A DNA stretch of 64,000 bases from Stropharia rugosoannulata (lineage: Eukaryota > Basidiomycota > Agaricomycetes > Agaricales > Strophariaceae), in assembly GCA_028532985.1 (NCBI GenBank), contig JANCIK010000003.1, positions 2,614,001 to 2,678,000 of the forward strand, in the 5' to 3' direction. Numbering within the stretch: position 1 is the first letter of the stretch; each line of letters opens with the position of its first letter. Positions 34,960 to 49,500 of this stretch are shown here, piece by piece. The notes under the pieces were generated by a model. The model did not search any database, was not told the DNA's origin, and saw only the letters and a list, made by a program, of their open reading frames with translations. The position numbers and the translations under genes were made by a program.

Positions 34960-36439
34960 GAGTGCGCTCGGAGAGATCTTGTATGTAGCCAGGAATTTAG
35001 ATAAAAGGATTTGAGAGATGTTCGTCGAACGATATTACAAATAGAACTAAACTGAAATATTACGCATAAGCAAAAACATCGATATACAATTATATGGGGG
35101 GGGGCACCTTGTCGCATTAATCAATCAGCTTCTTCTGGAAGATGCATGAAAGGACGTCTGCGCACATCGGACCACGTTTTACGACGCCCGACGCATACCA
35201 TAAATGCTCGTCTGCGAGCGCCCCAGTCCGGAGTGGACCAGTATCGACGATCGAATCACTGTCGCATGATCTGACCCAGGCCTTGCTTAGTTTGCTGTCA
35301 TGTCACTGGCGCCATCGTACCTTGGTAAAAAGAGCTCAGTAAAAGCGCTGAAGGCACGCACCAGCAAGATAAATATCGCCCTCTCAGGAGAAACGGTAAT
35401 GCTAGACATAGAGAGTACATAACAATTGCTTGTCTGTTTACGAGATCACAGCTAGAGGAACGAGATCGTCAATCAAGCTTCAAGATTATGTTCTGCCTTC
35501 CTATCAGAAGCAACTCAGGCAATTAACGTTGGCAGGAAATCTAAATTCCGATCGGAGAGGGAAGAGAAGGTATCTACAGCTGATGAACTCTTCCCGGTTA
35601 ATAGATGTCCGCATAAAGCGCAAGAGCCATGCCAGAAGCTGGGCCGTGCGCCCGAGGTGGACATCCATTGATGGGCACTTGTGAAAAGCCGGCCCCGAAG
35701 GGCATCCATGAATCGGTTCTGCTCACCCTATGTTACGCCGCGGACATCAGGGCACTCGGTCGACATGAATAAAGCGGTCGCCCGAGTAATTCTTCCGATG
35801 CCAACAACTCATCGCTCAAAAAAAACAAATGAGCACACTTGAAAGCATTTTCGAACAGTTGGTCAAGAAGGTTCAAACAGTGTCCCAGTACTAGTGAGTG
35901 TCATGAAAGGAGATCATTGAGACACCAGGTTAATCCCCTAGGAGAAAGAATAACAAGATGACGTTGTCAGAAGATGCTTGGATGTAGGTGTAGGTAGCTA
36001 GAACCAAGAAAAGATGCACAAGACCCGATACATTTGACTGGCGCTTTTCCAGACGCGTGACACCGATGAATTCCCCACCAACACAGAGGAGAATGTGTCT
36101 GGCCATGCATCTGCATCTTTATTTTCCGGGTAGCAAGACGACGGTTTGAATAGTCACATATGTAAAGCTTTCCCGTTTGCATTTCATCAGTTAAGGAGTA
36201 GCTATCGACAATGCGGTGTGGAGGCCCGTCGGACGGCTTTGATCATCGTAGCAAATAAGCAGAGGCAAGCATCAAGCACACTGTACAACAAGTTGGAACC
36301 AATCACTGTCACGTCACGCTGTCACAACTTTCCAAAATTCTTTCGGTCATGATAGTAGCACAGTAATTTATCGTCTTCCCCCTTCTCGCTTCTTCACGCG
36401 CTTCTCTCGATTTTCGCGTCATAACCCCTACTTTCAAAA
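34960..36439. other. 1.5-kb divergent intergenic region
   Basis: This is the promoter region between the multi-RRM gene and RPB6. It contains a run of nine G (35096-35104) and a TGACGTG-like step within the repeated GTCACGTCACGCTGTCAC near 36309-36326, about 120 bp upstream of RPB6. Short open frames overlap on both strands and carry no recognisable domain. I call no gene here. Confidence 0.5.
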
Positions 36440-37110
36440 ATGTCTGATGATGGTTATGGAGGAGGAGGTGGAGGAGATGACTACGACTACGAATCAGGGC
36501 CAGGGTACGTCCTTCTGGATTCCGATTACTAGTACTTCTCTAAACCATCTGCAGGTACAATGACGGCGCATTTGTGTGTCCTCTTTTCTCTTCGTAGTTA
36601 AGCCTCTCTCATCTGCGAATCATCTATTAGGATGAAGGCTACGACCTGCTCGGGGCAGAAGGTCAAGAGGGGGAGGGCCAGGAAACAGGAGAGGACGGAG
36701 GGACTACCCCCCGGGGCGAGGTGTCTCATGCAGGCATGAATGGCGCCGACGCAAATCAAGAAATGGGCGAAGAACCAACTACAGGCGCGGGCATAACTGG
36801 GGAACGTCAACCGAATAAGGAGCGCGTTACAACACCATACCTTACCAAGTACGAGAGAGCGCGAATACTAGGGACAAGGGCACTCCAAATCAGGTATACA
36901 CATTGTTTTATATACATTTCTCTCGTTGACCTAATCCCTTGATGCCATAGCATGAATGCTCCTGTGCTCGTTCCATTGGACGGTGAAACTGATGCTTTGC
37001 AAATCGCCATTAAAGAACTGTCTCAACGAAAAATTCCCCTCGTCATTCGACGCTATCTCCCGGACGGTAGTTTCGAGGATTGGAGTGTATCAGAACTTAT
37101 TACGGATTGA
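36440..37110 (+). CDS. RPB6: RPB6 (ABC23), shared subunit of RNA polymerases I, II and III
   Basis: This is the omega-like subunit common to all three nuclear RNA polymerases. The ATG at 36440 starts [20 protein letters not shown]. Exon 1 ends at 36504, a 19-nt exon follows (36555-36573, YNDGAF), and the third exon starts at 36631 with DEGYDLLG. The N-terminal region is acidic and Gly-rich, longer than in yeast. The conserved core is [23 protein letters not shown], then after an intron [29 protein letters not shown] and the near-invariant end [23 protein letters not shown]. The acidic N-terminus is probably flexible and phosphorylatable, as in other fungi. The gene is convergent with the fructosamine kinase gene, 251 bp apart. 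Confidence 0.96.
36555..36573 (+). other. 19-nt microexon of RPB6
   Basis: It is needed to keep the frame: exon 1 ends two bases into a Gly codon, the microexon supplies 19 bases (completing Gly, then YNDGAF) and the next exon begins in phase 0. It is flanked by CAG before and GTGTGT after. Confidence 0.75.
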
Positions 37111-37361
37111 ACGCTCCGCTTTCTTGCTTTCCTATTAAATGTATAGTAATGTATCCTTTGGTACCCCTTAGCACTTCGCTTGTGGCATCAAGTAATATCC
37201 CTCCCTCTCGGCTTTAAAACTTGCTCTTTTAGATTCTGCAACTTATATACAGTTATATTCAGTTGTCGGCATCAAAATATAACGTTTTCACTCAAAATGG
37301 ATGTGCAGTCGGAAATCCTGAACTGCGCCTTTAAATCCGACATTACAACTTTTCTAATTAG

Positions 37362-38540
37362 TCAAAGTGTGGGTAATGCTTCTATTAACCTCTTTATTTT
37401 GCGTTCTGCACTGCTCGCATAGTGGCCCTGATGATGTTCTTAGTGACACACTTTCCACTACATCGAGCCACTCACCCCAAAAATCAAAGTATGATTCAGA
37501 TAGTGGAATAGCTCATATAGGTCCATTCTGAGTTCATACTGCTCGACCGGGCTCGTTTTGGGCATGTAATCATGGTATGTTTTGAAGAAACTGTCCGGGA
37601 ATCCTCCAAATATCCGGGCAATTGAAAGACTGTATGGCATTTCAGTCTCAAGAAAAGGCAGGTCTTTATGTGAGTGGAGTTGACGAGCTTACTCTGCTTC
37701 GTTATGACCGTAGTATGATGCTGGATCGAAGATCACAGGCTGACCGGTTTGCTTGTCCAAACCTGCATTTCCACTCTGAACATAATAAATGAAGGTGATC
37801 CATTCATGAGATTTTTCATGTCAAACTGGTGGGTGTCATACCCATAGATCTCCGTGTAGTATCACTGGCGTTACATCCAAGTTACCTGACACGCATAATC
37901 AACCAAATAGGGTGAATCAGTATTGTGGCGACTCACCCAATAGCTTCGGTATCACTCTTTCTCCGAGACAAAATGTTAGACGGTGTACCCTTTCGAGATT
38001 TTCTACTTACTCCGACTTTACAACCGCGCCTTCAGCGCAAAGTTTTTGATATTTGCCCTTCTTTTCCAGTTGACTAAGGAGATCGCCAATCATCGAGGCA
38101 TAACACTCGTCCCAATGGTCAAACCATCCATTCCCCAATCTCGTTACTCCGCAGTATGTTGGAATACCGAAGCCAAAGCCCTTGCCGGGCATATTAGGCT
38201 TTGCGTGCATTTCTGTGGCCATTCTCTTTGCCAAAACATCCGCAGCGCGGTACGAAAGGGAGCCAATGTCTTTATGTTCAGAAATGAAATATGGCTCTCC
38301 TGACTCTAGAAGTCCAAAGTCAAAGACAAGTGGAGCCAGAGACGGAGCTGCATTCTCTATAGCTTTCAGAGACTCTGCTTCGCCACGGAACTGAGCCTCG
38401 TCGCTTGGAGAGCCGATCTTAACGAAGTAAGAAGCGCCAGAGGAGGACATGATTCGCGATGAAGTCCCACTGAACGACGCGTCTGGCTCTATGAGCCGAA
38501 GTTTCTGAGTTAGGGCCTGTGAAATTTCGCTACAAGGCAT
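37362..38540 (-). CDS. Fructosamine-3-kinase / ketosamine-3-kinase
   Basis: This APH-fold kinase phosphorylates ketosamines on glycated proteins so that the sugar can detach (protein deglycation). The start at 38540 gives MPCSEISQALTQKLRLIEPD; the frame continues upstream without a Met that fits the family length. Motifs in order are GTSSRIMSSSGASYFVKIG (ATP-binding strand and Lys), EAESLKAIENAAPSLAPLVFDFG, FISEHKDIGSLS, GFGFGIPTYCGVTRL, NGWFDHWDECYASM, the catalytic loop ILHGDLW with Asp, and SGNAGLDKQTGQPVIFDPASYYGHNEAE with the metal-binding Asp. EMPYSLSIARIFGGFPDSFF follows. A last intron between FG and GHYASSAERKIKRLIEAL restores the family C-terminus. The gene is divergent from the OYE-type reductase gene. 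Confidence 0.93.
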
Positions 38541-38882
38541 GTTATATCCGCCACTTGAAGTCCTCAATCCAACTTGGAGCAACGAGTTATTGGATGAGAG
38601 ATTGGGATTACTAGGGATTACTATTTCCCCTCCGGTCCGTACTGAAGGGCAAGTCGGGGACAAATGATCCGCACGGGTGCCGGGCCACTTTGAAGTTTCT
38701 CTTTTCCCTGCCTCTGCATCCCATGGGATCGTATAAATGGCGTGCTCATGCTCTATAAGCTACGGGGGTGCTTTACTAATACAGGCAGAGGACCGTGCCC
38801 GATAAAAGCGTGGACCTCAAGCTGATCATATATAGAGTCATTCAAGAGTCATCTACCAAACGTGTCTTTAACTTTAAGTGCC
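38541..38882. promoter_or_regulatory. Bidirectional promoter, fructosamine kinase / OYE
   Basis: The 342 bases separate two start codons pointing outward. TATA-like TATAAA steps occur near 38732 and near 38802-38806 (GATAAAAG). Shared regulation of the two genes is possible but not shown. Confidence 0.35.
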
Positions 38883-40527
<1,645 letters not shown>

Positions 40528-40672
40528 TTTAAAGAACGTTGAAGGACGTGAATGAAGGCGGCCCGTACTAGCCTCCAATGACTATAGGAAATCAACACTA
40601 GAATTCTTTCATGTATAAAATAACGTAGAGAGATGTCAGACATCACCGACCCGTGTATGCAAAGCTTCTTAT

Positions 40673-41900
40673 TCAGTTCAAGTACGTGGGCAGTATTTCT
40701 TGAACGCTGCGAAGGGGCAGATCGTCAATTCTCTTGAGGATAGCTTCAAGTGTTACTTGGTCATTTTCTAATTTTGGATTGACTATATTGTCAGATTTCA
40801 ACTGTTTTATCTATTAAACGGTAGATATATGCTACCAGGTCAGTTTGCTGGACGATGTGTAGTTGATGGAAATAACGGTACCTGCGCTTGAGTGACTGTG
40901 AATAAGTTGACGGGGAGCATCTCCAAAATGCGTCCTTGAATCATGCCCACAGCAAAAGGAAGCGAAATAATTGGCCGTCTACGACCTGTGATAGTTAGAA
41001 TCAACTCCATTAATCTCCGATACGTGAAGACTCAATATTAGACGGTTAATGTTAGCAAGTCTTGTCATTAGTTTACTACTACACTTACCTTGCGGGCCCC
41101 CAGCGACAACAACTTTTCCAGCGACAATATCTTGAATATCCGTATCGCACCTAGCAATTATTTCGACAAGACGTGCAAGGTCACCCACGTAGACGGGCTG
41201 AAAGCGAGACTCCCCTCCTCCAAAAACAGGAAGGAAGGGCAGAAAACGACTTAGTCGTGCGAATCTCTGTTAAACAATAGCCTACATGAGAGGCGAAACA
41301 CGACGATGATGACGAAAACACCAGAATCCGCACATTGAAAAAGTCGTCTTCAGGGCCAAAAACAAGGCTGGGTCGGACTATCGTGGCCCGCGGCACGATA
41401 TCCCGCACAGAACGCTCGCCTAAGCCCTTCGTCCTCACGTATGGGATGTCGCTTGAAGGACTGGCACCAATAGCACTGAAGTGCACAAGTTCCGCGCCGA
41501 CATTTCTAGCTTCCATAGCTACATTTTCTACGCCTTTGCATTGGATATCATAAAAGTCTTGCGGAGAGCCATGCATGATGCCAACCAGGGAAATAACCAA
41601 AGCAGCATCTTTGAAAGCCGTTCTCAACGAATTTGGGTCTGTTATGTCAACAGGAATTGGGGGCAATAAGCGCTCATTGGGCACAGACGGGTCTAGGTGG
41701 AGTGCCTCCCAGACTTTCTGAGGATTGCGCGAACAGAGTTGTACCACATTCGTGGTTGTAATGGTGGAAGCCAGTGCTTTTCCAATGTGACGGCCTGACG
41801 GGAGTGGTGACAGTAAGGAAGAGTCGTGAATTGATTGAAAAGAAGCAGGAATACTACCTAGGAAGCCAGCACCACATATAACTACTTTCTGAGGTGACAT
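40673..41900 (-). CDS. COQ11 / NDUFA9-type NAD(P)-binding mitochondrial protein
   Basis: This atypical SDR is related to yeast Coq11 of the coenzyme Q synthome and to the 39-kDa complex I subunit. The start at 41900 gives MSPQKVVICGAGFLG, and a 60-nt in-frame intron is removed before RHIGKALAS, so the Rossmann loop is GAGFLGRHIG. Next are VVQLCSRNPQKV, DITDPNSLRTAFKDAALVISLVGIM, FYDIQCKGVENVA, LVHFSAIGAS, VRPSLVFGPEDDFFN, RFARLSRFLPFLPVFGGGESRFQPVYVGDLARLV, GGPQ, FTYRRLMELILTITG and IISLPFAVGMIQGRILEMLP. The final exon ends ILKRIDDLPLRSVQEILPTYLN. The absence of a long presequence and the short length favour Coq11 over the complex I subunit, but I cannot separate the two with certainty. Confidence 0.8.
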
Positions 41901-42310
41901 CCTGATAAAGCGATCAGGCGAGTCGGGGTATTAGGATATTCGACGATGCAATGGACAGGCTCTTATTGAACTGCCAACCAACCTCGTGACTAGACGTTCA
42001 CCGGCACCTTTCTGTGATTCTGACGCAAATCTGTCAGTAGACGTCCAGCAGGCTCTTCTATTTGACTTGCGTTCGTTGGTCTGTTGCTTCCCTGTGAAAC
42101 AAATTGCTCAATACTGTGCAAGTTGGTGATCGGGAAAGCTAGACAGCTGAGGGTTGTCATTGTACTCCTTATTACAAAGAGGTAGTAAGTATATGCGCCA
42201 TTTTTGCGGGTATCATACTGCGTCATAGTAGATATATATGCATATATAACATCACGTACAAGAATGCATGTACAGGTGTAATAGGTCCAGAATATTGGGG
42301 CATGCGAATA
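41901..42310. other. Intergenic region COQ11-like / BDP1
   Basis: The 410 bases hold the promoter of the COQ11-like gene and the 3' UTR of BDP1. A TA-rich alternation (TATATATGCATATATA) lies near 42230-42247. I see nothing else. Confidence 0.5.
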
Positions 42311-44222
42311 TCATCCTTCGAATGTTTCTGCGTCGCCCAGCACGACAACACCGCTGTCACTAACGCCTCGACTCCTGCTACGGCTTCGCTTCTTGACTCT
42401 AGGGGATGTAGGCCCGGTAGGGACCTCTGTGGAATCACCTTCTGGAGCAACTGTGGGCAAAGGTGTTGGAACACGAATCTCAGGAACGGGGCCTGAGAAG
42501 TCTTTGCCTGTCATTCGAGATAGTGTTTGCATGTCTAAAGCGTATGAGTAAGAAAATCATCTTGGGAAAAATAGACGACGTACCAACTGGAATACTGTTG
42601 TTTAGACAGTAATTGATTCTTGCAGGATTCCGCTTGTCTTCAACCTTGAATTTATTCTTACATGACTTCCTATCTCGGCCAGGGAGAACAAAAGCTATGA
42701 GTTCATAGTTCTCGCCATATTGGGACAATGCCTAAGATATCGGTCAGAGAAATAAAATTATCGGAGTGTCTGTCTCACATCATAAAAGAGCTCAGTTTCT
42801 TCGGCACTCCATCTCGAGCCTCGATATTTTTTCCCGTACGACCCAGAATTCACAAACTTGGTTTGATCTGATTCAATAACATGAGTATAATTTTCTGTCC
42901 CATCGTTTTCTGCCCGGTCCACGACAAGCGATTCTTCATCTATTACAGTTTCTCCATTTGGGCCAATGCGAACTTGGACATTAAATCGACTTGTCGTCAA
43001 ATCTTGAGTATAGTCAAATCCGTTCCCGGTATCGTCAACTATAGTAGCTACGTTATCAGAGTTGGCTTCGTTTACAGAGCTTGCTGGCGGATTTTCTTGA
43101 CCCTCTTGTTGCTCATCTTCCAATTCAGCCTCTCTTCCATATTTTTTGGCCTCCATGATCGCCTTCATTCTCGCCCTTCGCTCCCGATTTTTGAGTTTCC
43201 ATGCAGCATGGTTACTCAAAATTTCAGCAGCTTTACTACTGACACGTCCTTGTCCAGTATCATTACATAGTTCCGCCATTGTCACAGACGTAGGGTCAAG
43301 GTCTTCACCGGGATCAGCATCAGGGTCGTACACAGGAGTAGGAGCTCGTCTGCGCGGTTTCGGAGTACCGCTGGATGCACGACTAGAGGCTCTAGATCTA
43401 GCTTTTTTGGAGGAAGATCCTTCCTGTGCGTTTTCGACATCTTCAGCGTCAGTAGTATTCGAGCGTTTTTTAGACTCTTTTTGGGGTTTGGTGGAAGTTT
43501 TTCTTTTACGCATAGTAGTCTTAGTCGACGATTCTCCAGCACTTGGGTCAGGCGTCGAATTTGAAGCAGTTAAGATAGCCGCAGGACCGGATGGTTCGGG
43601 AGCAAAGCCAGCATTGTCATCATCCATACCAACAACAGTACTACTACTAGCGGTTGGTATCGGGGTAGCGGACGTAGGTACCGGAGGTACACGTTGTCTT
43701 GGAGGAATGATGATTTTGGGTACAGAACCGCGGTCGGTCGCTTGAGTTATCACCTTGTGTGTGAGAGCTTGAGAGTTTCTCGGCGTTGCAATAACTGTTG
43801 GTACGGCTGAACGAGAGCGTGACCCTCCCAGCGAAGAAGTGCCAATTACAGGCGGTAGCACAGGTTGGTGGGATGGTAATGACACAATGGGCTTTGGGGT
43901 TATGTATCCTTCGTTTATAGTCGCACTGGCATCCGTACCACCAGCTGATGAAGTGGGTGCATCTTCCGAGTTAGATGCACCTCCGTTTTGGGCCACAGGT
44001 TCCGATGAAGAAGAGGATGGTTGTAGAGACGGTGAGGCATCGGTGAAGGGTAGCGAAATAGAGCTTTCAACAGCCAAGGATGTTTGACGAGAAGCAGTAG
44101 GAGCCGTGCGAGGCCGTGACTTTGCCACAGGCCTGAAAACCGTACTCCCCTTCTCTGAGATGCCGTTATGAAAAGATGTAACGTTACGGTGTGCAAGAGG
44201 ACTCACGGACTCTGCTCGTCAT
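42311..44222 (-). CDS. BDP1: BDP1, TFIIIB B'' subunit (SANT domain)
   Basis: This is part of TFIIIB, which recruits RNA polymerase III to tRNA and 5S genes. The start at 44222 gives MTSRV, spliced over a 50-60-base intron to QKGSTVFRPVAKSRPRTAP, the usual Bdp1 N-terminal pattern. A long Ser/Pro/Thr-rich and basic region follows, with a nuclear-localisation-like RKRKTSTKPQKESKKR. Conserved pieces then are TSVTMAELCNDTGQGRVSSKAAEIL, the WKLKNRERRARMKAIM helix and the SANT domain GSRWSAEETELFYDALSQYGENYELIAFVLPGRDRKSCKNKFKVEDKRNPARI. The C-terminal exon ends with a phospho-rich tail (VSDSGVVVLGDAETFEG). The upstream neighbour is divergent, 288 bp away. Confidence 0.94.
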
Positions 44223-44510
44223 GCTAATAGTGTTACGTAAAAATTATACTGTTGTGAAGTATTCGTGTAACACCCAAGAACATCACTTTCCGATAACGAA
44301 GTCGCGGTCAAGGCTGGTCAAGGCGATTGTCGCGCTGCTGTAAAGAATCCATTGATGGGGACAGGTGGCTGTGTCATTGCTTGGTTGTGCTGATCATTCG
44401 GCCACCACCGTCCAAGAACAAAAATAAGCACTTAACGTTTGCTTAACGCGGTAGTTCACCAGCAACTTGAACTTGTCCTTGGCTCAGGGAGCATACCTAT
44501 TCACTCACTT

Positions 44511-46375
44511 ATGTCTTCGAACAATAATAGCAAGAATGATATCATGCTCCCTGTCGGTGGTGCCCCGTATTGGGATCAAGAACGGGATGAGGAAGACGAT
44601 GACGGGAAGGGCTTGAAAACTATAGCGGAAAGGTATGTATACCTTTTCTCATTTTATTTTTTGGAATATTAAGCAGTTTAATCGTAGCTTTGTACTACTT
44701 AAATCACTTAAGCAATGTGAGTTTGTTGGAATATTTTGTCCATCTCAACCTGAAGTTATCCAGCCCGTGATAGATGGCTAAACAATACATTCCCCAAGTT
44801 TTCTACGAAAACCCGAGGAAATAAGGCCCCAGAAATTGTTCAGCCCCCTCATACAATCCAGCCCAGAGGACGATATGATCTCGAAATAGGACCTCTTCTC
44901 TTTCCAGATACTGTCTTGTACGAAGTTAACTACCTGCCTTCAGGAGTACCAACTGCTACTACTGTACATCCCGCAAACCCGCCTGCCAATTCCTACTCAC
45001 AGTCCACTGTTCCTTATGGCTATTCCTACGGATATGCCTCTACACAACCAACTTCACAAGCTTCAAAGGCCAATCCATCTAGTTCTTCCACTTCAAATAC
45101 ACCTGCAGCAGGCAGCACCGTCCTAGCGTCATCTGGAGGCACACCCTCCTCGAATGAAGGAGTGTCAACTCCCTTTATATCATCCCTTAGCACTGTCTCG
45201 TACATTACCCCAAGTCTCATTAGTCAAGTCAACGCCGCAGCTTCTGCTGATCCCATTTTCTCCAATCTCCTCCAGCTAGCCGCAGCGAAAACAGCCACTG
45301 ATGACCAGCTGCAAACCCTTGGACTTTTGATTCAGTCTTTAGCTGCTATCGAACATGCCAAGGCAACAGCGGCAAATGGATCGACTGTTCCACATGCCAA
45401 TTACTATCAATTGCCTCCACAGCCACCTGTAGTTCAAGCTCCAGTAAAGTCGTTTGATCTTGTTGTCGAGTTTCGAGAACACCCTGGGGACCGCTGGCTG
45501 CTTCCACGCGGAACAGTCTATGCGGAAAGACTTTCAACCTCAAATAGCATAATCAACAACGCTGATATTCTGCTGATATTGTGCTTATCCAACGATGGCA
45601 AGGTTTGTGTTGAACTTGATGACCAAATGGTTCAAAACGCGTCTCCTGGGGATAGTGGACTATACAAAGCGTCAATTCGATTTAAGTTATGTCCTCCCTA
45701 TGTATGGGATATTATACTACGCTGGATTGGAGGTGCAGATCAAAATACAAAGAATAAAAAGCAGCTTGATGATTTGGTATTTACTACACATTGTCCCCTG
45801 GAGAGGAGTCGATGTCTTATTTTGTTTAGGTTCAACCAAAAAGACTCTACCTAGGTCTGCAACTCCCTCCTGGTCCGACTCTGACACAACTACAGGCGGT
45901 CTGTTTCTGCGCTATATTCATCACATTTTGTTAATTGACCTCATGTACTTAGGCTTGTGCACCGCCGTATAGTATGAGACCTGTCAGACAAGGCCCAGCG
46001 CCGCAACCTCGAGCTTCCCGTCAGAGGAAGCCCTACGCCGAAAAGAAAGCAAACGCAGCAGCTAAAAAGACCCTTACCAGTGCAGAAACCGTTCCAGCAG
46101 GAACAACAAAGAGATCGCGGGCGACTACATTCAAAGCGCCGCCTACTCCTATTCAATGCCTGTCCTGCAAACAGACAGATGTGCCACTTATCTTAGGGGG
46201 AAGTAAGTCCATAAATTGTGTTGGAGGATAAGTATCTGACTACGTCAAAGGATACTGCCGCCCATGTGTTGACGGCGGAAAACATAATTCTGCACCCACG
46301 ACATCGACAGACATTCCCATCATTGTCCAACCTGTATCAGAAGTGGCAGACCCCACTGCACAGACTCCTTTGTAG
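44511..46375 (+). CDS. Uncharacterised protein with C-terminal CxxC-CxxC zinc-binding motif
   Basis: I do not recognise a family with confidence. Six exons can be joined: 44511-44632, a 39-nt exon 44677-44715, one starting 44799 and three more, ending at 46375. The start is MSSNNNSKNDIMLPVGGAPYW. SLIVALYYLNHLSN and IQPRGRYDLEIGPLLFPD precede a Ser/Thr/Pro-rich stretch. A helical segment of alanines and glutamines follows (LQLAAAKTATDDQLQTLGLLIQSLAA). Then come FDLVVEFREHPGDRWLLPRG and DIILRWIGGADQNTKNKKQL, a basic region (ASRQRKPYAEKKANAAAKK) and a Cys pair set: CLSCKQTDVPLILGG joined over an intron to RYCRPCVDGG. The two CxxC pairs suggest a small zinc ribbon. A nuclear chromatin or transcription role is inference from the basic and Cys-rich end. 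Confidence 0.65.
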
Positions 46376-46517
46376 CAATGCTTATCGACACGGTACATAA
46401 AGGCAACCGAGTGAGTGATTTACATTGTGTCAATAGCACTGTACATAGAATATTGTTATACATAATTTACATTCCATTCAAAGATGCTAATGAAACTGTC
46501 CTTATGCAATAATGTCT

Positions 46518-49500
46518 TTATGTGACAAGTCTGATAGACCAACCAGCCCACCAAAGGATTACCCCGAGTTGAAGAAGAACAACTACAAACTCGCAAACGA
46601 CTGCCGACCATTGGATACATATTGCAACCCAGAAGAGAGGTAATACAGTCCAACGGACACCGTCGTAGGGTATTGATTGCAAACGGAAGTTAAGGGTAGA
46701 TGTGAGAGCCGCGCGGGCTTGTAAGATGTTGACAACAACGGAAAGGAGTAGGAACAAGCAAAGCCCGAACCAATGGCGGATTGACCGACGGGGAAATCCT
46801 TTGATAGGATATGTTTTCACTTCGCCGGTAAATTCATTTCGATAGAGGGGGATGATCAAAAAATCGCGGACATCTTCTCCGATAGCTTTGCCATAGGTTC
46901 TCCAGACTGGAGTGACTGTATCAAGGAGAAGCGTCAAAGCGTCTAAGCCGAAGTCCCAGACTTGCTGATACTGGTCCCGGTAGCTTTCCTCCAGTGCTAT
47001 GATGTTCGAAAGCTGGATGAATGTTAGCCATTAAACGCAATGATTTCTTACGACGTATATCGTACCTCGGGATACTGGACTGAGACACGGGACGCTGTTC
47101 TGTTGTATGAATCTTTAGTGGCCTTATACAGCGTTTCCACGGACAAAAGCTTGTCTGCCACTTCTCCATTTCTGCGGTCAATTTCTTCCTTGTAAATTTC
47201 AAGATCTTCTAGTTCCCGCAAAACCTTGTCTATAGGTTCGTCCATAACACATGCAGTTCTTTCACGGTACTCCATCGGTGTACTGAGGAAGAATTTCAAT
47301 ATAGTTCGCTGTCGATTTATTCGCTGATGAATATCTTCGACGGCACGCCAACCTCGCGACCGTCGTGTTGAACCTGTAACAGCTGAAGGATCATGAAAGA
47401 GCGTGTCGAGCACATCTCTAGGTAAGGCCAGCTGACTTATAACGGGACCAGTCGCGGAGGTTTGTTGAAGTGAATCATAATCTCTCATTCCGTTGGAGAT
47501 TTTGTTGAGAAGTTGTCTTATCCTATGATTGTGCGAAGATACTTCTTGTAGAATACTGGTCAAAGAATAAATCGTAAGAAGAAAAGAGAAAAGAGAGGCC
47601 ACGTACGAAGCTTTTGTTTCATATTCAAGACTCAACTTCTCCTCACGGCGAGCGCGACGTCTCTTGTTATGGCTCCGGTTTGGAGGAGGCGACCCTGGCT
47701 GGGTTGGGAATTTTGATGTATCACTGAAAGAGGTAACTGAGTGCGTGTTCGATGGCGGATCACGATTCCTTCCTGAAGTATGCAAAGTACCCTGAGAAGT
47801 AGTAGGATTTTGCTGTAGCGGAGTATCGCTAAGAAATTCCGAGGACGGAGGATGTATAGAAAGGTTAGGTACGACCAACGAATTAGCCAAAGGTTGACCA
47901 TCTGTGGATTTAGAAAAGGTGGATGATTTGGTTGAAGATGACGACGAACTCCCCGGAGAACGAGGACGTAATGGAGGAGATAAATGTTTCAATGACAATG
48001 GTCCCTCACTCCGACTAGAGGTAGGTGATATCGGTAGAATTGCACCCTTCGAAGAGTAGCTGGGGATGGCAGACTCTCCACTATTACCAGAAACGGCATC
48101 CAACGAAGTACGCTTAAGCTCTCCAAGAGGTTCGAAAGACACTCTATCATCTGCAGCAAACCGATCCACATCTATTGAACTTGTACCTTGAGAAGAAGAA
48201 ACGTAGGAAGGCCGTGATTTCCGAGGAAACGAAGATGTAGAAGATTGTACGGTCGAATCTTCTGGTATACTTTGAATTTGTTCAAGACCATTTGTGGATA
48301 CGTATTGTTCCATAATGAGAGCTGAAAGGTGCCATCGCGAACGATGTGTGCGCGAGCTACGTTTTTCTAAATGCTTGAGCCATGTAAAGGGTTCTGCCTT
48401 CTCTAATGAATTTTTAGTGGCATCTAGTTGAGTAGCGTGCCACCTAGAGATGCTGACGAGATTTAGCGCCTTGTGGGTCACATGGATTGACCCATACACC
48501 AATGCATAACGCCTACTTAGCTGGTGACCAACAATGTCAGCCTTCCGAAGAGTCTGAGGAGAGGCAGTATGTCCCAGCTCGTCAAGTTTCGCTGAGGGAA
48601 CATCAGGTAAGAGAAAAACTAGTAAACTGACCCTTACATTTGTGCAATTTTTCTTGCTCTTCCATCAACACTCCCAGGGGAGGTAGCCGGTCTTTATCCT
48701 TCCTCTTCCCAATATATATAGACCAGCGTTTGTCAATTTCCTCGGAGTATGTACTACTCCAATCCAATGTTTTCCCATTATCATTAGAACATGGGACCGG
48801 ATGGTGTGCAGAAGAACTGTCGATACCACCTGTAGCCGGACTGAAGTCGACTTCTGTTGACATACTTGTGCTCCCTTTGCGCATAGAATCGTGACGAGAA
48901 AATGAAGCGGAAAAGTAACGCCTTGAAGAAGATGCGGTGGATCCAGATATAGAAGCATTTCTCAAGATGTTGGAACGACCCGAGAGAGAAAATTGGTCGG
49001 TATATACTTTTTCGGGCCCCAGAATTGTTTCCCGTTTCATACGGGCTTCGCGCCGAGCCTTCAAATCCACAGCCCTCTGAACGTCCTGAAGAATCCGCGG
49101 GTCTATGTCGACAATAATGAAGTGGAATGATATATAAGCCAGCTAAGCCACTTCGAAATATAATCGCACCTTCATGAGCTGTATATAAAGACCATGATAA
49201 ACTAGTGAACTACGAAATATATGTTCTACCTTACCTAGTTCGTATTCATCGGAAAACGCGCCAACTTCTAATGGTCCGTCAGTGTTCATTGAAGGTTCAA
49301 GGCGCAAGTTACTATTAGTATAACTGAAAGATAGGTTTCTTCGCTGTCGGGGTGGCAAGTCTACACCAGGCGGATCGTGAGACCACGGTTGACGCCTATA
49401 ATCCACATTCGGGTTCACATTCAGAGGATTCAAAGGAGAGCCCCTTCGCATTGGAGGTGTTAGCCCTGCTAGGTTGGCCTGGCCATCAGGGCGCGTCCGG

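Noticed and set aside
43146..43745. 199-codon open frame antisense to BDP1
   Set aside because: The opposite strand carries clear BDP1 sequence; the frame is a by-product of Ser/Pro-rich codons.
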